40,965 nt of DNA. Source: Lachnospiraceae bacterium (GTDB lineage Bacteria; Bacillota; Clostridia; Lachnospirales; Lachnospiraceae). Shown here in pieces: positions 1 through 8,712 of the stretch (the first letter of the stretch is position 1; every line of letters begins with the position of its first letter). The translations under genes were made by a program, and so were the position numbers. The notes beneath the pieces are model-generated. The model was not told the origin of the DNA. It saw nothing but the letters and a program-made list of their open reading frames with translations, and searched no databases. The stretch is from the NCBI GenBank assembly GCA_024691125.1, contig JAILNV010000033.1:1-40965 (forward strand), read 5' to 3'.

Positions 1-1
1 T

Positions 2-391
2 GAACTCCTTAAGTTCATGGAAGACAATTGGGACAGAGCCAATATGTCTGAATTCGGAACAACCAGAAAGAGTAATGGAGATATTGAATATGTTGTGCTT
101 CCGGCAACCGAGAATTGGGACATCATCATTTATCCCAAGGCAGCCGGAGGACTGTTTAACAAAGAGAATAAGATCGTTTTATGTGCTGCCAGATCTTTGC
201 ATGTTATAGATCCTGATAAAGTGGATTACAGCAAATACTTCAAAAGACACAAAGGTATGTTTGATAAGATCCAGGATTCCAAGGAGGCCATCGACCTTAA
301 CAAGGAAATGCAGGGACCTTGCGAAGATGCTCTTCTTGATTACACGAAATGCCTGACAGGGCTGCTTAAATCGGCAGGCTATACCAAGTAG
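2..391 (+). CDS. Hypothetical protein, 5' end outside the window
   Basis: The frame is open from the first bases of the window (the codons before the Met at 17 read ELLKF), so this is probably the C-terminal part of a longer protein and not a gene starting at 17. About 129 residues are visible, ending in a TAG. It is soluble and mixed in charge, with an aromatic-rich stretch (NWDIIIYP) and a lysine-rich middle (DKVDYSKYFKRHKG). There is no signal peptide, membrane segment or metal-binding motif. I do not recognise the family. The Met at 17 has no clear Shine-Dalgarno sequence, which supports the partial reading. Confidence 0.6.
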   Translation, partial: ELLKFMEDNWDRANMSEFGTTRKSNGDIEYVVLPATENWDIIIYPKAAGGLFNKENKIVLCAARSLHVIDPDKVDYSKYFKRHKGMFDKIQDSKEAIDLNKEMQGPCEDALLDYTKCLTGLLKSAGYTK

Positions 392-396
392 GATCA

Positions 397-410
397 GGGG
401 ACCAGGGGAC
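397..410. repeat. REP-like half site GGGGACCAGGGGAC
   Basis: This 14-mer lies just after the stop codon of the preceding gene and is identical to the outer part of the large inverted repeat at 6026-6103. Sequences of this style (GGGGACNGG and relatives) are commonly dispersed in genomes that carry REP-associated tyrosine transposases. Only one arm is present here and no transposase is in the window. Confidence 0.6.
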
Positions 411-432
411 CTCCCAGCCTCATATTTGTGTG

Positions 433-460
433 TTGCAAAGGCCGCCCAATGTGATATAAT
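433..460 (+). promoter_or_regulatory. Sigma-A-type promoter of the subtilase gene
   Basis: TTGCAA (433-438) and a perfect TATAAT (455-460) are separated by 16 nt. Transcription would start near 467, giving a leader of about 30 nt before the ATG at 496, with AGGAGG at about 483-488. Confidence 0.7.
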
Positions 461-495
461 AAAGCATGTACACTATGGTATAGGAGGAGATCCAT

Positions 496-3400
496 ATGAG
501 ATCATTAAAGCGTCGGATAGCAGTTATTCTTACAATAGTACTTACCCTTACATCGGTTCCGTATACGGGATTGCCGGTCAATGCTGCACCCCTGCGCGAA
601 GACGGGGCGGATATTTTATTGACAGGATCGGAATCCCTTACAGATGAGACAATTGTTTCGGAGGGGATCGATCTCGCGCAGCCTGACCGGGTTATCGAAC
701 CTGAAACTTCGGATAATGCCGGCGATATGAGTGATAAAGCAAACACTCCCGAATACGAGGAGGGTTCCGTTATTGTATGTGTCAGTACCGGTAAGGATCA
801 CCCGTCGGTAACCGGTGACGAAATCCCAAATGACAGGGCCACCGTGACAGATTCCCTGCTTGATTCTGCCGAGGATCTTATGGATGTAACGGAGGCGGTG
901 AAGGAATCGGAGGAATCTGCTGATGCGGGCGATAATTCCGGTGATAAAAACGGTGCGGAAGGTGGTATATCAAACGATAAGGCCGCTGAAGATGGAGAAT
1001 ACACACTTAAATATATACACTCCGACAGTTACAGCACACAGCAGATGATAGAAATGCTTGAGGCTGATCCGGATGTATTGTTTGCAGAGCCTGACTATAT
1101 CTACCATGGGACGGAGGATGAGCTTCTTGTAGAAGAAACGATCCGGGATGAAACCCGGGCTGTGAAAGGAATATCTGAAATATCGCACAGGGGTGATGAA
1201 GAAGATATCTCTGAAATATCAGACATGGATAATGAAGATAAAATATCTGAAACACCAAGCGTGGATAATGAAGATAAAAAATCTGAAATACCGGGCGCGG
1301 ATAATGAAGATAAAATGTCTGAAAATAGTGACGCGTATGATGAAGAAGATATAAGAAATATATCCCTTGGGGGAACAGATGAAGAAGTTAAAGAAGAATT
1401 GACCCGAGATATGAGTGAAGGTTTAAAACCCGACCGCACGGGAAGACAGTATGCTTATCTTAACGGACCGGGAGGGATGGACGTTCCTTATTGGAATAAT
1501 GAAAGCCACAGGAATGCGGAAGATACGGTGGTAGCTGTTCTGGATTCAGGCGTTGATTATGAGCATGAAGACCTTAAAGATGTCATGTGGGATGAAGGGC
1601 TTCTCTATCCCGAACTTACGAAGCTTGGTGGAGGAAGGTACGGCTATAATGCCATAAAAGAAGACAGTAAAGGAAAGGCATATAGGTCTAACGATCCAAT
1701 GGATGATCAATCACACGGAACTCATTGCGCCGGTTCTGTGGGAGCTCCATGGAACGGATACGGTGTAAGCGGCACGGCCAACGGCACAAGGATCATGGCC
1801 GTAAAGGCCGGAAATGATAAGGGTGGTTTTGCGTCATCAGATATACTGAAAGCATTCAACTATATTAAGACCGCGAAGGAAGCCGGCGTCAATGTGGTTG
1901 CGGTCAATAATTCGTGGGGAGGACCTGCCTATGCTAATGCATTTAACTTTGCAGTACGGGAGCTGAACCTTGATAATGTCATATGCTGCTTTGCCTCAGG
2001 CAATGAGAGCATAGACATAGACTATACATATAAAACTGTATCCTATATGCGGGAAAATGATGGATTGATCTGCGTAAATTCCAATGACGTCAGAGGCTCT
2101 AAGAGTACCTTTTCCAACTATGGAGTAAGGTCTGCGGATGTAAGCGCACCCGGAACCGCTATAATGTCGACGGTTCCCACGGGGTTGGGGAAACCTGACC
2201 CATTAACCTCTGCTCCCGTAATTGACAGTAACGGACATGAAGTGAAGGATGATTTCGGGGATGATACTACATATTTTTCATATGGATCCATGGGCGGATC
2301 AAACGTAAGCTTTGCACAGGATGACGGGAAGAGAGTACTTAAGATAAACAATATGAGTAATAAAGAATATATCCTTACGCTCTCCGGTAATTCTCTTGGC
2401 AGCAAGCCGGAGTATTTTGCTCTGTCCGCAAGATATGATAAAGACGTAGAGCTGGCTCTGTTTGTATGTGTTCGTACAAGGGACGGTAAGTATAAGGAAT
2501 GCGTTCCGACCAAGTATCTGACGGATTTCTATAGCTTCGATAACGTATACAGACTTCCCGATGATATGGATCTTGACCATCCGGTATTCCAAATATTTGC
2601 TTTTTTCAAGTACGGGACTGTGTCGGCAACAGATGCCCTGTATATAAACGGAATTTCACTTACAAATGAGCGCACAAACTATGGCTATATGAGTGGAACA
2701 TCCATGGCAACACCGGCCGTTACAGGAGAAGTGGCGGTAATTGCATCAAGGTGGCCCAATGATTCTGCAGGGAGGCGTGCAGCCAGAGTAATTGCAAGCA
2801 CGACTCTCCGGGATGCGCTTAGAAACACCAGCCGGACCGGCGGCGTTGCAAACCTCCGCAAGGCTCTTGCCTGTGATTATTCACCTGTTGTAAATAAGGC
2901 ATGGATCGATGAGGAGGGCCTGCTTAACCTTTCGGGCTACTTCTTCGGACCGGAGGAGGGCAGAGTTGCCATTAATTCATCAGGAGCTGACATAGAAGGC
3001 TGTACGGTCAGGGAATGGAAGGGACTTGGCCGCGATGAATGGGATGATGACGGTAAGAACGATGAAGATATAATAAAGCTGGATCCGGGAACAAATGAGG
3101 TCCCTGTAGATGAGATCAAAGTCACTGTCAGCGCAAATAGCGGCAGGTCCGGCTCAAGGTGGCTTACAGTCGGCGGCACAGATAGAGCCTCCTTAAATAA
3201 TACCTTCTACAGCAGGCTGCCCGTTCCTTCACCGGATGACGGGAAGCTTTATGAGGGTTTTGAGCGAATGCTTCCCGGTTCGGGCGCTGCTCTGGACGGA
3301 TCCATATATTACACGGGATATAAGATTGATTCAGAGGATGAAACATATTGCACATGGAAATACACCCTGTCCGCAGATGGGATAACATCCGGGTGGACTG

Positions 3401-6021
3401 AGACCGATCAAAGTTTAAAAATCAGCAATGTGTCAAATATCTGTGCGTACAACGGAATGCTCATCTACATGGATGGAGACACCCCGTCTATCAGGATGTA
3501 TTCTCCGAAGGATAACATGATCTACAATACCGAACTGTCTGTTCCGTCTTTTGCCGGCACCTCGAGAAAAGATGTAAGGTTCGTCAACGCAGGGAATGAA
3601 CTGTATCTTTTGCTGACCCTGCAGACCTATGACGATGATAAGAAGGAATATGTAGACAACAGAACAGAACTCTACCGGCTTGACTTGGCGAAAAAGGAAC
3701 TGCTGCACCTGTATACACTTAAGTCTGTGCAGAACTCATCTGCCATCAGCGCAGTTAAGGATGATAAAGGAAAAGTCACCCTTATCTCTCTTAACAAAAA
3801 AGACGAAAGTCATATAGAAAGAGAAAAGATTACAATTAACGAGGATCTTGTATCGTCCAATGCTGTAACGATAGAGCTTCCCGGTGGAGCCACCTTCGAC
3901 GAACAGGCTCTTGCGGGTGCCAATACCCAATACGGCATAGTTTTTACAGGCCCCTGTGACCATTCGGACAATACGGATAACTTCCTCTATAACCCGGGGG
4001 ATGATTCAATAGTAAAGTTACGTAAGCAGATAGCACCTAACCGTCCGGCCAGAACAATTGTGACTGAATATAAGGGTAGCACTTACTTTTTGGGCATTAA
4101 TATGTATGAGCAGAGCGGCTCGGTCTTTGCGAAAGCCGATAATGATGAATTCAGGAGAGGGTCAGAGCATAAGGAGCCCCTTCATTATTACGGCGACGAC
4201 AAGACCGGAGAGATCAATGACATACAGGGGATCGTTTACCTTGAAGCACCAAATAACGGTAAGGTTCCCATTGGAAAGAGTATAAAGATCACACCTAAAA
4301 TAATGGAAAAAGACGGTAGGCAGATAACTTATATCTGGTTCATTGAAGATGCCATGATCGCGACTGTGGATCAGTCGGGCAGGGTGACAGGTAAGGCAGG
4401 CGGCAGTACTCTTATCGGTGTCATGGGACGGGACAGTGCAGGAAATGTTTACAAAGGCGTGTACAAAGTTACTGTATATTCTCCGACAACCGGTATTAAA
4501 CTCAGCTCTAAGAAGCTTACAGTAAAGGGTGGAAGTAAGTTTGACCTGAGCGCGGTACTGACACCGGTGAATGCATTCAGAGAGGGTGTGGAATGGATTG
4601 TTTCCACTCCGGCCTCATATCCCGGGGTCATTGAAAAAACACATGAATCTTCCACTTCCGAAGTATACTCTGCAACCTTTAAAACACAGGAAGTCGGTGA
4701 GGATGTGCAGGTTAAGGTAACAGCCAGAGCTGTTGACGGAAGCAATAAATCGGCAACCTGCCTTGTTACTATTGCAGGGCCTGCGCCGGAACCCCCGGAA
4801 ATTAAAGTACCCGTCAAGTCAGCGGCCCTCTCGGACACCGGTACCATAAGCCTTGGAGCGGGCATGGAGCATGAAATAAGCCTTGTACGTATAAGCCCTG
4901 CGGAATGCAGCGGATACTCCGTTGAATGGAAGAGCAGCAGCGATGCCGTTACGGTATCAGGCAATAAAGCAGATAATTCCCGGGCTGTGGTAAGAGCCTG
5001 CAGGAAGGGAACGGCTAAGATAACTGCAGTTATTACCAATACAGCTCCGGGCGGTAAGAAAACCCTAACCATCAAGGGCCTGACTGTTAAGGTTGAATCC
5101 TCCCCGTTATCCGGTAATGAGATCAGGATATTCAATAAGAAAGAAGACATAACGGGAAGTGTAAGTGGGAACAGGCTGGAAGTCCGTAAGAGCCTCTCGC
5201 TGAAATCGTCCGTTTATTTGGACAGTGTTCCTGTGAGATCAAACAAAGCAAAGGTTCTGTGGTCAAGCTCGGATCCTTCCGTGGCTACGGTAACCAACGG
5301 AAAGGTGAAGGCATACAAAGAGGGTGAGGTCACATTTACGGCCATCCTGATGCCGGCAGAAGGCCAGGGAACAGAGAGCGTGAAAGCATCCTGCACATTC
5401 TATGTGTATAATCCGATCAGGGAACTTAAGCTGAGCACAAAAACTGTTCAGGGAGTCAGGGAAATACAAAAATATACGGATGTCTCTGTGCTGATAATGG
5501 CCAAGCATACAACGGCACCTAAAAGTAAGGATGATACAGTTCGAGAGAAGAAGACATATGCCTGGACAAGCTCCGATCCGAGTGTGGTGGAAATAGAAAA
5601 GGACGAGGATGACGAAGATTCGGATGAAGTATACGTTAGATGTAAAAAGACCGGTAAGGCAGTCATAACCTGTAAGGCACTTGATGGAAGCAAAAAGAGC
5701 GTTAAGTGTAATGTGACCGTATATGAAAGTGTCAGTGGAATAAAGATAACAGCCGGGAACCTTGGAACGGCAACGGTAGATACCTATAATGCCGAAGAGA
5801 TAACAGTGAGAGGCCTTGGCATAAAGAAGACCTTCACGATATCACCGAATCTTGAGCCGGCAGATGCTTCTTTCAGGGAAGTCACATATGCAAGCTCCAA
5901 CCCTGCGGCCGTTACCGTTAGCAAAAAGGGACAGGTTAAGCGTGTCGGTGAAGGCAGTGCGGATATTTACGTAACTTCGGTTGACGGCGGCTACACGGCA
6001 GTGTGCCATGTGACCAAGTGA
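496..6021 (+). CDS. Secreted subtilisin-like serine protease (S8) with C-terminal bacterial Ig-like repeats
   Basis: An exported endopeptidase of 1841 residues. The N-terminus is a classical signal peptide (basic MRSLKRR, hydrophobic core, VNAAP cleavage region). Residues about 165-205 look like an I9-type inhibitory propeptide (YTLKYIHSD ... ADPDVLFAEPDY). An acidic linker with three 12-residue repeats follows. The catalytic domain has Asp350 (VLDSGVD), His407 (SHGTHCAG), oxyanion Asn503 (ASGNES) and Ser736 (GTSMATP), so the triad is intact. About 130 residues are inserted between the Asn and Ser blocks. Residues 870-1240 look beta-rich, and from about 1245 to the end there are several BIG2-like Ig domains (repeats of WSSSDPSVATV and GKVKAYKEG type). 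No LPXTG or membrane anchor is visible, so retention would rely on non-covalent wall contact. AGGAGG sits 7 nt before the ATG. The gene is monocistronic, with its own promoter and a 3' inverted repeat. Confidence 0.93.
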   Translation: MRSLKRRIAVILTIVLTLTSVPYTGLPVNAAPLREDGADILLTGSESLTDETIVSEGIDLAQPDRVIEPETSDNAGDMSDKANTPEYEEGSVIVCVSTGKDHPSVTGDEIPNDRATVTDSLLDSAEDLMDVTEAVKESEESADAGDNSGDKNGAEGGISNDKAAEDGEYTLKYIHSDSYSTQQMIEMLEADPDVLFAEPDYIYHGTEDELLVEETIRDETRAVKGISEISHRGDEEDISEISDMDNEDKISETPSVDNEDKKSEIPGADNEDKMSENSDAYDEEDIRNISLGGTDEEVKEELTRDMSEGLKPDRTGRQYAYLNGPGGMDVPYWNNESHRNAEDTVVAVLDSGVDYEHEDLKDVMWDEGLLYPELTKLGGGRYGYNAIKEDSKGKAYRSNDPMDDQSHGTHCAGSVGAPWNGYGVSGTANGTRIMAVKAGNDKGGFASSDILKAFNYIKTAKEAGVNVVAVNNSWGGPAYANAFNFAVRELNLDNVICCFASGNESIDIDYTYKTVSYMRENDGLICVNSNDVRGSKSTFSNYGVRSADVSAPGTAIMSTVPTGLGKPDPLTSAPVIDSNGHEVKDDFGDDTTYFSYGSMGGSNVSFAQDDGKRVLKINNMSNKEYILTLSGNSLGSKPEYFALSARYDKDVELALFVCVRTRDGKYKECVPTKYLTDFYSFDNVYRLPDDMDLDHPVFQIFAFFKYGTVSATDALYINGISLTNERTNYGYMSGTSMATPAVTGEVAVIASRWPNDSAGRRAARVIASTTLRDALRNTSRTGGVANLRKALACDYSPVVNKAWIDEEGLLNLSGYFFGPEEGRVAINSSGADIEGCTVREWKGLGRDEWDDDGKNDEDIIKLDPGTNEVPVDEIKVTVSANSGRSGSRWLTVGGTDRASLNNTFYSRLPVPSPDDGKLYEGFERMLPGSGAALDGSIYYTGYKIDSEDETYCTWKYTLSADGITSGWTETDQSLKISNVSNICAYNGMLIYMDGDTPSIRMYSPKDNMIYNTELSVPSFAGTSRKDVRFVNAGNELYLLLTLQTYDDDKKEYVDNRTELYRLDLAKKELLHLYTLKSVQNSSAISAVKDDKGKVTLISLNKKDESHIEREKITINEDLVSSNAVTIELPGGATFDEQALAGANTQYGIVFTGPCDHSDNTDNFLYNPGDDSIVKLRKQIAPNRPARTIVTEYKGSTYFLGINMYEQSGSVFAKADNDEFRRGSEHKEPLHYYGDDKTGEINDIQGIVYLEAPNNGKVPIGKSIKITPKIMEKDGRQITYIWFIEDAMIATVDQSGRVTGKAGGSTLIGVMGRDSAGNVYKGVYKVTVYSPTTGIKLSSKKLTVKGGSKFDLSAVLTPVNAFREGVEWIVSTPASYPGVIEKTHESSTSEVYSATFKTQEVGEDVQVKVTARAVDGSNKSATCLVTIAGPAPEPPEIKVPVKSAALSDTGTISLGAGMEHEISLVRISPAECSGYSVEWKSSSDAVTVSGNKADNSRAVVRACRKGTAKITAVITNTAPGGKKTLTIKGLTVKVESSPLSGNEIRIFNKKEDITGSVSGNRLEVRKSLSLKSSVYLDSVPVRSNKAKVLWSSSDPSVATVTNGKVKAYKEGEVTFTAILMPAEGQGTESVKASCTFYVYNPIRELKLSTKTVQGVREIQKYTDVSVLIMAKHTTAPKSKDDTVREKKTYAWTSSDPSVVEIEKDEDDEDSDEVYVRCKKTGKAVITCKALDGSKKSVKCNVTVYESVSGIKITAGNLGTATVDTYNAEEITVRGLGIKKTFTISPNLEPADASFREVTYASSNPAAVTVSKKGQVKRVGEGSADIYVTSVDGGYTAVCHVTK
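1228..1335 (+). repeat. Three 36-bp tandem repeats inside the subtilase gene
   Basis: Copies start at 1228, 1264 and 1300, each opening with GATAATGAAGATAAAA and encoding DNEDK followed by a variable SE-rich tail. They form an acidic linker between the propeptide and the catalytic domain. The period is a multiple of three, so copy-number change would alter linker length without a frameshift. Confidence 0.85.
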
Positions 6022-6025
6022 TTGC

Positions 6026-6103
6026 GGAGGGGACCAGGGGACGGTTCTCAGGTTCCCTCGATACAAACAAAGGGAACCTGAGAACCGTCCCCTGGTCCCC
6101 TCC
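6026..6103. repeat. Perfect 33-bp inverted repeat, REP/REPIN-like
   Basis: Arms 6026-6058 and 6071-6103 are exactly complementary over 33 bp, with a 12-nt loop (CGATACAAACAA). The outer part contains GGGGACCAGGGGAC, also present at 397-410. It starts 4 nt after the protease stop codon. Transcribed, it would form a very stable hairpin that could protect or terminate the protease mRNA, although a C-rich run follows instead of a U tract. The perfect symmetry points to a mobile palindromic repeat of the REP type. A role as a simple terminator cannot be excluded. Confidence 0.85.
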
Positions 6104-6176
6104 CTCCCCCCCCCTGATTGTGTAAATTTACGAAATTTTCATATAATTGCATGAAATATTTGAAAAATTTACTATA

Positions 6177-6204
6177 TTGACTTATTTATGGTTTAGTTTA
6201 TAAT
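6177..6204 (+). promoter_or_regulatory. Promoter of the glutamine synthetase gene
   Basis: TTGACT (6177-6182) and a perfect TATAAT (6199-6204) with a 16-nt spacer. The predicted start near 6211 lies only about 11 nt before a complete intrinsic terminator, so the two together look like an attenuated leader. Confidence 0.75.
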
Positions 6205-6221
6205 CAGTCTTGTAAGCAAGG

Positions 6222-6256
6222 TCGCTTCGGAAATATTTCCGAGGCGATTTTTCTTT
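6222..6256 (+). terminator. Leader terminator 1 upstream of glutamine synthetase
   Basis: A stem of TCGC plus TTCGGAAA paired to its complement (6222-6247) is followed directly by TTTTTCTTT. It lies between the promoter (-10 at 6199-6204) and the gene start at 6346, so it can only make sense as an attenuator or as a conditional stop for the gene downstream. Confidence 0.8.
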
Positions 6257-6285
6257 ATAAAAATATATATTAAGAAAAAGACAAT

Positions 6286-6320
6286 GGTGTCAGCTCAACA
6301 GAGTTGGCACCTTTTTCTTT
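6286..6320 (+). terminator. Leader terminator 2 upstream of glutamine synthetase
   Basis: GGTGTCAGCTC (6286-6296) pairs over 11 positions, including two G-U pairs, with GAGTTGGCACC (6301-6311), followed by TTTTTCTTT. An A-rich run before the stem makes it nearly symmetrical. It ends about 15 nt before the AGGAGG of the gene. A similar hairpin, GGCGTCAAC / GTTGGCGCC, precedes amt at 8627-8651. Confidence 0.8.
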
Positions 6321-6345
6321 ATAAAACAAAAAAGGAGGAGCTAAA

Positions 6346-8451
6346 ATGAGCAAAGAACAAAGGATACCTGAACTGTACGGGAGTCTTGTATTTAATGACA
6401 AGGTAATGCGTGACAAGCTTCCCAAGGATATTTACAAAGCATTGAGGAAGACGATAGAGAATAATACGCATCTCGAACTGGATGTAGCCAATTCGGTTGC
6501 AGTCGCAATGAAGGAGTGGGCAGTTGAGAACGGGGCAACACATTATACACACTGGTTTCAGCCGATGACAGGTTTCACCGCAGAGAAGCATGATTCCTTC
6601 ATCACACCGGTAGGAAATGGCGAGGTTATCATGGATTTCTCCGGTAAGGAGCTGGTTAAGGGCGAGCCGGATGCTTCAAGCTTCCCTTCGGGAGGACTGA
6701 GGGCAACCTTCGAGGCAAGAGGTTATACGGCGTGGGATCCCACTTCACCTGCATTTATCAAGGACGGAACACTGTATATTCCCACAGCCTTCTGTTCATA
6801 CACAGGTGAAGCGCTGGATAAGAAAACACCGCTGCTTAGATCGATGGATGCCCTGTCAAAGGAAGCTACAAGAGTGCTCAATAAGATAGGACAGACAGAT
6901 GTTACGGGCGTATCCACTACTGTAGGACCCGAGCAGGAATACTTCCTTATCGAGAAGGAAGCATATAAGCAGCGTAAGGATCTGATCTTTACGGGAAGGA
7001 CACTTCTGGGAGCAATGCCTCCCAAGGGACAGGAGATGGAGGATCACTACTTCGGAGCCATTAAGCCGAGAGTAGCCGCATACATGCATGACCTGGATCT
7101 TGAACTGTGGAAGCTGGGAATTCCCGCCAAGACCAAGCACAATGAAGTGGCACCCTGCCAGCATGAGCTTGCTCCGGTATTCGATACGACAAATATAGCG
7201 GTCGATCACAACCAGCTGACGATGGAAATAATGAAAAAAGTGGCTGAGAAGCATGACCTTGTATGTCTGCTCCATGAGAAGCCCTTCGCAGGCATTAATG
7301 GTTCCGGTAAGCATAACAACTGGTCAATGATCACCAATACAGGAGTGAACCTGCTTGATCCGGGCAAGACACCGGCTGACAATACCCAGTTCCTTATCTT
7401 CCTGGCAGCGATAATAGAAGCAGTGGATGAATATGCGGATCTTATGAGAGTATCCGTCGCAAGTCCCGGAAACGATCACAGACTGGGAGCCAACGAAGCA
7501 CCTCCGGCAATCATTTCGATCTTCCTCGGAGAGGAGCTTGAGAAGGTAGTCGAATCTATTAAAAATGACACCTTCTTTGAAAAGAGCGGCACAACCAAGA
7601 TGAACATCGGTACGACGGTGCTGCCTCATTTTACGAAGGATAACACTGACAGGAACAGGACTTCGCCGTTTGCCTTTACAGGCAACAAGTTCGAGTTCAG
7701 GTCGCTTGGATCTTCGTTATCCGTATCAGGGCCGAATGTGATCCTCAATACCGCGGTAGCGGAGGTATTGAGCAGATTCTATGAGAAGCTTAAGGACGTT
7801 CCGGATGATGGGATCGAGTCGGCGGTTCATGAGCTTGTAAAAGAGTCGATAACGGCTCATGAGAGAGTGATATTCAACGGAAACGGATATACAGACGAAT
7901 GGGTTAAGGAAGCCGAAAAGAGAGGGCTTTATAACTTAAGATCCACACCGGATGCACTTCCCGCGTTCATAGCCGAAAAGAACAAGGCACTGTTTGAAAA
8001 GCATCATATTTTCACTGAGAGTGAGCTTGAATCAAGATATGAGATACTGCTTGAGAACTACTCCAAGACGATTCATATCGAGAGCCTTACGCTTAAGGAT
8101 ATGGTTCTTACGGAGTTCATGCCTGCAGTGGGTGAGTATGCGGATCAGCTGACAGCTTCGGTAACCGCGAAGACCTCACTTGATTCACATCTTGGCTGCA
8201 AGGCTGATATGAAGATGATCAGGATCTTAAGCGACGGATACGACAAGCTGTTCGATCTTGTGGGCAAGCTTTCCGAGGATACGGACAAGGCTGAGAGCAT
8301 GGAGGATTCGCTGGCACAGGCTAAGTTCTATCATGATGAGATACTAAAGGATATGGAGCAGGTAAGAAGCCTGGCGGATTCGCTGGAAGTATACCTTCCC
8401 GACGGAGTGCTTCCGTATCCGAAGTATGAGGATATTCTGTTCTACGTGTAA
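6346..8451 (+). CDS. glnN: Glutamine synthetase type III
   Basis: ATP-dependent ligation of ammonia to glutamate, the main entry of ammonium into organic nitrogen. It acts in the cytoplasm. At 701 residues it has the length typical of the GSIII family (about 700) and is far longer than GSI or GSII. Visible family motifs are the glutamate/metal-binding [24 protein letters not shown], the glycine loop [19 protein letters not shown] and the arginine-bearing [24 protein letters not shown] lies 7 nt before the ATG. The promoter at 6177-6204 and two leader terminators suggest expression is controlled by premature termination. The next gene is an ammonium transporter-PII fusion, consistent with co-regulation by nitrogen status. 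Confidence 0.96.
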   Translation: MSKEQRIPELYGSLVFNDKVMRDKLPKDIYKALRKTIENNTHLELDVANSVAVAMKEWAVENGATHYTHWFQPMTGFTAEKHDSFITPVGNGEVIMDFSGKELVKGEPDASSFPSGGLRATFEARGYTAWDPTSPAFIKDGTLYIPTAFCSYTGEALDKKTPLLRSMDALSKEATRVLNKIGQTDVTGVSTTVGPEQEYFLIEKEAYKQRKDLIFTGRTLLGAMPPKGQEMEDHYFGAIKPRVAAYMHDLDLELWKLGIPAKTKHNEVAPCQHELAPVFDTTNIAVDHNQLTMEIMKKVAEKHDLVCLLHEKPFAGINGSGKHNNWSMITNTGVNLLDPGKTPADNTQFLIFLAAIIEAVDEYADLMRVSVASPGNDHRLGANEAPPAIISIFLGEELEKVVESIKNDTFFEKSGTTKMNIGTTVLPHFTKDNTDRNRTSPFAFTGNKFEFRSLGSSLSVSGPNVILNTAVAEVLSRFYEKLKDVPDDGIESAVHELVKESITAHERVIFNGNGYTDEWVKEAEKRGLYNLRSTPDALPAFIAEKNKALFEKHHIFTESELESRYEILLENYSKTIHIESLTLKDMVLTEFMPAVGEYADQLTASVTAKTSLDSHLGCKADMKMIRILSDGYDKLFDLVGKLSEDTDKAESMEDSLAQAKFYHDEILKDMEQVRSLADSLEVYLPDGVLPYPKYEDILFYV

Positions 8452-8456
8452 TTCCA

Positions 8457-8605
8457 GGGTCTAAATCCTGTCACCAGCACAAGCTTGCTTGATGGTGGTG
8501 ACTAGGATTTGTGACCCGCCCCAACATGAGCAAGAAGTGATGCGAAGCAGCACAGGATTGCGAATGTTGAGAAGGATTACGAAAGTGCGAAGCACGCAGT
8601 AATCT
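8457..8605 (+). repeat. Three-hairpin structured repeat, copy 1
   Basis: This copy begins 6 nt after the synthetase stop. Hairpin 1 (8457-8517) pairs GGGTC, AAATCCT and GTCACCA with their complements around an AAGCTTGCTTGA apex. Hairpin 2 is 8537-8553, with a GAA loop. Hairpin 3 (8574-8605) pairs GGATTAC with GTAATCT and carries an inner GTGC-GAA-GCAC. A second copy at 29129-29277 keeps the 27 bases at 8513-8539 unchanged and keeps hairpin 3 through compensatory changes. It could be a dispersed repeat or a structured RNA. I do not recognise it. Confidence 0.8.
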
Positions 8606-8622
8606 GGGAATTAATCTAATGG

Positions 8623-8655
8623 CAAAGGCGTCAACTTGATCGGTTGGCGCCTTTG
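8623..8655 (+). promoter_or_regulatory. Leader hairpin upstream of amt
   Basis: CAAAGGCGTCAAC (8623-8635) pairs over 13 positions with GTTGGCGCCTTTG (8643-8655) around a 7-nt loop. It resembles leader terminator 2 of the glutamine synthetase gene (GGYGTCARCTY ... GTTGGCRCC), with a T-A to C-G pair exchange. No long U tract follows, so termination here would be weak. It may be a shared regulatory hairpin. Confidence 0.6.
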
Positions 8656-8712
8656 TCACTATATGAAATATCAAAAGACTACTTTAGATGACATGAAGAG
8701 AGGAGAAAGATT

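Noticed and set aside
4449-5150. 233-codon minus-strand open frame inside the subtilase gene
   Set aside because: It is the antisense of a clear Ig-repeat coding region. Its Ser/Leu/Thr-rich composition is typical of a shadow frame.
6205-6320. ANTAR antiterminator target in the glutamine synthetase leader
   Set aside because: The hairpin loops do not show the A1/G4 hexaloop pattern. Tandem terminators alone are not enough to name ANTAR control.
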